Shown here: positions 5,343 through 8,003 of the stretch, one piece after another
How the letters are laid out: every line of letters begins with the position of its first letter
Numbering within the stretch: position 1 is the stretch's first letter
NCBI GenBank assembly: GCA_044368575.1
Contig: JBIPPH010000055.1
Location: 1 to 8,003 of the forward strand
DNA length: 8,003 bases
Reading direction: 5' to 3'
Source: JABMMZ01 sp044368575
GTDB lineage: Bacteria; Bacteroidota; Bacteroidia; NS11-12g; UBA955
Position numbers and translations under genes: made by a program
The notes under the pieces: generated by a model
What the model was told of the DNA's origin: nothing
The model's input: only the letters and a program-made list of their open reading frames with translations
Databases searched by the model: none

Positions 5343-8003
5343 ATTTCCATATTTAAGATTGAGTGGTTTAGAGGCTTTGACCCAAACCGAGCACACCAAT
5401 TTCATTAACATCGGCGAAAGAACCAATGTGACTGGTAGCCGAAAGTTTGCCAAATTGATTTTACAAGATCAATATGATGAAGCTTTGAGCATTGCCCGTC
5501 AACAGGTTGAAAATGGCGCTCAAATTATTGACGTGAACATGGATGAGGGCATGCTTGATGGCAAAGCCGCCATGGTCAAGTTTTTAAATTTAATTGCTTC
5601 AGAGCCAGATATTTCAAGGGTTCCCGTAATGATAGATTCTTCAAAATGGGAAATCATTGAAGCCGGTTTACAGTGTTTACAAGGCAAAGGCATTGTTAAC
5701 TCCATCAGTTTAAAAAACGGTGAACAAGAGTTTATACAACAAGCCAAATTGATCAAACGTTATGGCGCTGCAACTGTAGTGATGGCTTTTGATGAAACAG
5801 GTCAAGCTGATAATTTTCAAAGGAGGATAGAGATCTGTGAAAGGGCGTATAAAATTTTAACAGAACAGGTTCATTTTCCGCCTCAAGACATCATTTTTGA
5901 TCCCAATATTTTAACCGTTGCTACTGGTATAGAGGAACACAACAATTACGCAGTTGATTTTATTAATGCTTGTGCTTGGATCAAAGCGCATTTGCCTTTG
6001 GCCAAAGTGAGTGGTGGTGTCAGTAATATTTCCTTTTCATTCAGAGGCAATGATGTGGTAAGAGAAGCCATGCATTCTGCTTTTTTGTACCATGCCATTA
6101 AAGCTGGCATGGATATGGGCATTGTGAATGCTGGTATGCTGATGGTATATGACAATATTCCTAAAGATTTATTGGAGCGCGTGGAAGATGTTTTACTCAA
6201 CAGAAGACCAGATGCAACCGATCGGTTATTAGAATTTGCAGAAACTGTTAAGGCTGTAGCCAAAACCAGTACCGTTGATTTATCATGGCGACAATTGCCT
6301 ATAGAAGATAGGTTAAAACATGCTTTGGTGCATGGTATTACAGAGTTTATTGATCAAGACACAGAAGAAGCTTATCAATTATTAAAGAAGCCATTATTGG
6401 TTATTGAAGGCCCTTTGATGAGTGGTATGAATGTCGTGGGGGATTTATTTGGCGCCGGAAAAATGTTTTTACCGCAAGTGGTAAAGAGTGCAAGGGTGAT
6501 GAAAAAAGCGGTTGCGTATTTAGAACCCTATTTACAAGCAGAGAAACTAAATCAAACTGAAGAGACCAATAAAAGAGGCCCTGGAAAAGTCCTTTTGGCC
6601 ACAGTTAAAGGCGATGTGCACGATATCGGCAAAAACATTGTTGGAGTGGTATTGGCCTGCAACAATTATGAAATCATTGATTTAGGGGTCATGGTACCTT
6701 GTGAAACCATACTCGATAAAGCACAAGCCTTAGAAGTAGATGTTATAGGGTTAAGCGGATTGATTACACCAAGTTTAGATGAGATGGTGTATGTGGCCCA
6801 ACAAATGGAAAAAAGAGGGTTTAAAATACCTTTATTGATTGGTGGCGCAACAACCAGTAAAATTCATGCTGCCGTTAAGGTAGCGCCTCAATACAGCGGA
6901 GCAACTGTCCACGTTTTAGATGCTTCTAAGTCGGTTCCAGTGGTATCTCAACTATTGAGCCCTGACACCAAGTCAAGCTATGCTCAAAGTATTCGATCAC
7001 AATACGAAAAATTGGCTATAGATCATGCCAATAAACAAAGCGAAAAACAATTGATTGATTACCAAACTGCATTAAGCAACCGCAGTTTATTGAATTGGCA
7101 ATCCATTGTTGAACCAAAGCACAAGGGTGTATTTACCATTGAGCAACAAGACCTTTCCGTTTTAAGACAATACATTGATTGGACCCCTTTCTTTCAAACT
7201 TGGGAACTGGCAGGCAAGTACCCTAATATTCTAAAAGATGAAGTGGTGGGTCAAGAAGCGCAGAAATTATTCAACGATGCTCAAGCCATGTTAGACGAGG
7301 TCATTGCCAAACAATGGTTAACAGCTAAGGCGGTGTATGGCATTTTTAAAGCCTATTCAGACGGTGAAGACATTCACGTGCTTGATCAATCTGACAACCA
7401 CTTAGACACGATTTATTGCCTCAGACAACAACGTCAAATGGCCGGTGGTGTAAAGCATTTGTCTTTAGCAGATTATATAGCTCCAAAAGACAATCAACAA
7501 CAAGATTACATTGGGTGTTTCACTGTAACTGCTGGTATTGGCATTGAGGAACACATCAAACGATTTGAAGCACAGCATGACGACTACAGCTCTATTATGT
7601 TAAAAGCGCTTGCCGATAGACTGGCTGAGGCTTTTGCAGAGTATTTACATGAACATGTGCGCAAAGAACAATGGGCTTATGCTAGCAATGAAGTCCTCGA
7701 TAAAGAAGACTTGATTATAGAAAAATACCAGGGTATAAGACCAGCTCCTGGCTATCCTGCATGTCCTGATCATACTCAAAAAACCACTATTTTCAAGCTT
7801 TTACAAACCACTCCAACGATTGGTGTTGAACTTACGGAGTCTTTGGCTATGTATCCTACCGCATCTGTATCAGGCTTTTATTTTGCACATCCTGAGGCCA
7901 GGTATTTTGGTATAGGCAAAATCGGTAAGGATCAGTTGCAAGCGTATGCTAACAGAAAAGGCATAGACCTTGACACAGCAGAGAAATGGTTAAGACCAGT
8001 GTT
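5329..8003 (+). CDS. metH: Cobalamin-dependent methionine synthase, pterin/B12/activation part (split MetH), 3' end cut by window edge
   Basis: Cytosolic enzyme that carries a methyl group from 5-methyltetrahydrofolate through cobalamin to homocysteine, giving methionine. About 891 codons are visible with no stop. Domains in order: methyl-THF (pterin) binding (about 20-290; NFINIGERTNVTGS at 24-37, IDVNMDEG, PVMIDSSKW); B12 cap helices (about 310-400); Rossmann B12 domain (about 415-560) with the cobalt-ligand motif DVHDIGKN (His431), LSGLITPS and GGATTSK; reactivation domain (about 575 to end) with the SAM-binding RPAPGYPACPDH (about 804). The end, GIDLDTAEKWLRPV, is close to the usual C-terminus, so perhaps only 5-10 residues are missing. 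The N-terminal homocysteine/zinc domain of full-length MetH (about 330 residues) is absent and must come from another gene. ATG 5329 is chosen because YLRLSGLEAL follows at the usual place; TTG 5317 is a weaker in-frame option. A SAM-I riboswitch precedes it. Confidence 0.95.
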   Translation, partial: MSRQIFPYLRLSGLEALTQTEHTNFINIGERTNVTGSRKFAKLILQDQYDEALSIARQQVENGAQIIDVNMDEGMLDGKAAMVKFLNLIASEPDISRVPVMIDSSKWEIIEAGLQCLQGKGIVNSISLKNGEQEFIQQAKLIKRYGAATVVMAFDETGQADNFQRRIEICERAYKILTEQVHFPPQDIIFDPNILTVATGIEEHNNYAVDFINACAWIKAHLPLAKVSGGVSNISFSFRGNDVVREAMHSAFLYHAIKAGMDMGIVNAGMLMVYDNIPKDLLERVEDVLLNRRPDATDRLLEFAETVKAVAKTSTVDLSWRQLPIEDRLKHALVHGITEFIDQDTEEAYQLLKKPLLVIEGPLMSGMNVVGDLFGAGKMFLPQVVKSARVMKKAVAYLEPYLQAEKLNQTEETNKRGPGKVLLATVKGDVHDIGKNIVGVVLACNNYEIIDLGVMVPCETILDKAQALEVDVIGLSGLITPSLDEMVYVAQQMEKRGFKIPLLIGGATTSKIHAAVKVAPQYSGATVHVLDASKSVPVVSQLLSPDTKSSYAQSIRSQYEKLAIDHANKQSEKQLIDYQTALSNRSLLNWQSIVEPKHKGVFTIEQQDLSVLRQYIDWTPFFQTWELAGKYPNILKDEVVGQEAQKLFNDAQAMLDEVIAKQWLTAKAVYGIFKAYSDGEDIHVLDQSDNHLDTIYCLRQQRQMAGGVKHLSLADYIAPKDNQQQDYIGCFTVTAGIGIEEHIKRFEAQHDDYSSIMLKALADRLAEAFAEYLHEHVRKEQWAYASNEVLDKEDLIIEKYQGIRPAPGYPACPDHTQKTTIFKLLQTTPTIGVELTESLAMYPTASVSGFYFAHPEARYFGIGKIGKDQLQAYANRKGIDLDTAEKWLRPV

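Noticed and set aside
5229..5453. A 74-codon minus-strand ORF across the riboswitch and the metH start
   Set aside because: It is antisense to a structured RNA and to conserved MetH codons and looks like no known protein.
5520..6263. Minus-strand ORFs at 5520-5756 and 5946-6263
   Set aside because: Both are antisense shadows of the pterin domain of MetH.

Overview
The window looks like a chromosomal stretch from a member of the Bacteroidota. The reasons are AT-rich DNA, two perfect Bacteroidota-type -7 promoter boxes (TAnnTTTG), no obvious Shine-Dalgarno sequences, a methionine synthase that lacks its homocysteine domain (a split MetH layout common in this phylum), and a UvrA whose first zinc module is half missing. 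No mobile element, CRISPR array, tRNA or rRNA was seen. The genus cannot be named from this sequence alone.

Bases 1-2267 (+ strand) are the end of a surface-polysaccharide gene cluster. It holds a family 4 glycosyltransferase cut by the left edge, a WcaF-like hexapeptide O-acetyltransferase, and a family 2 glycosyltransferase that starts on TTG inside the end of the acetyltransferase gene. The tight spacing (18 bp, then a 14-bp overlap) suggests one operon. Its products probably add sugars and an acetyl group to a lipid-linked exopolysaccharide or O-antigen repeat unit at the cytoplasmic face of the inner membrane.

Bases 2264-5056 (- strand) encode UvrA, the damage-recognition ATPase of nucleotide excision repair. 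It converges on the glycosyltransferase operon with a 4-bp overlap of the two stop regions. Its promoter lies so close to the start codon that the mRNA should be almost leaderless.

Bases 5057-5328 are a divergent regulatory region. The + strand side carries a -7 box, then a complete SAM-I (S-box) riboswitch, then a 49-base expression platform before the cobalamin-dependent methionine synthase gene (5329 to beyond the right edge). The platform can fold in two mutually exclusive ways: one pairs with the 3' strand of riboswitch helix P1, the other buries the metH start codon. This suggests SAM-controlled translation, closing a feedback loop in which SAM, made from the methionine that MetH produces, shuts off MetH synthesis. 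This switch is the most interesting item in the window. The components are known; the specific platform architecture is inferred from base pairing that can be read directly.
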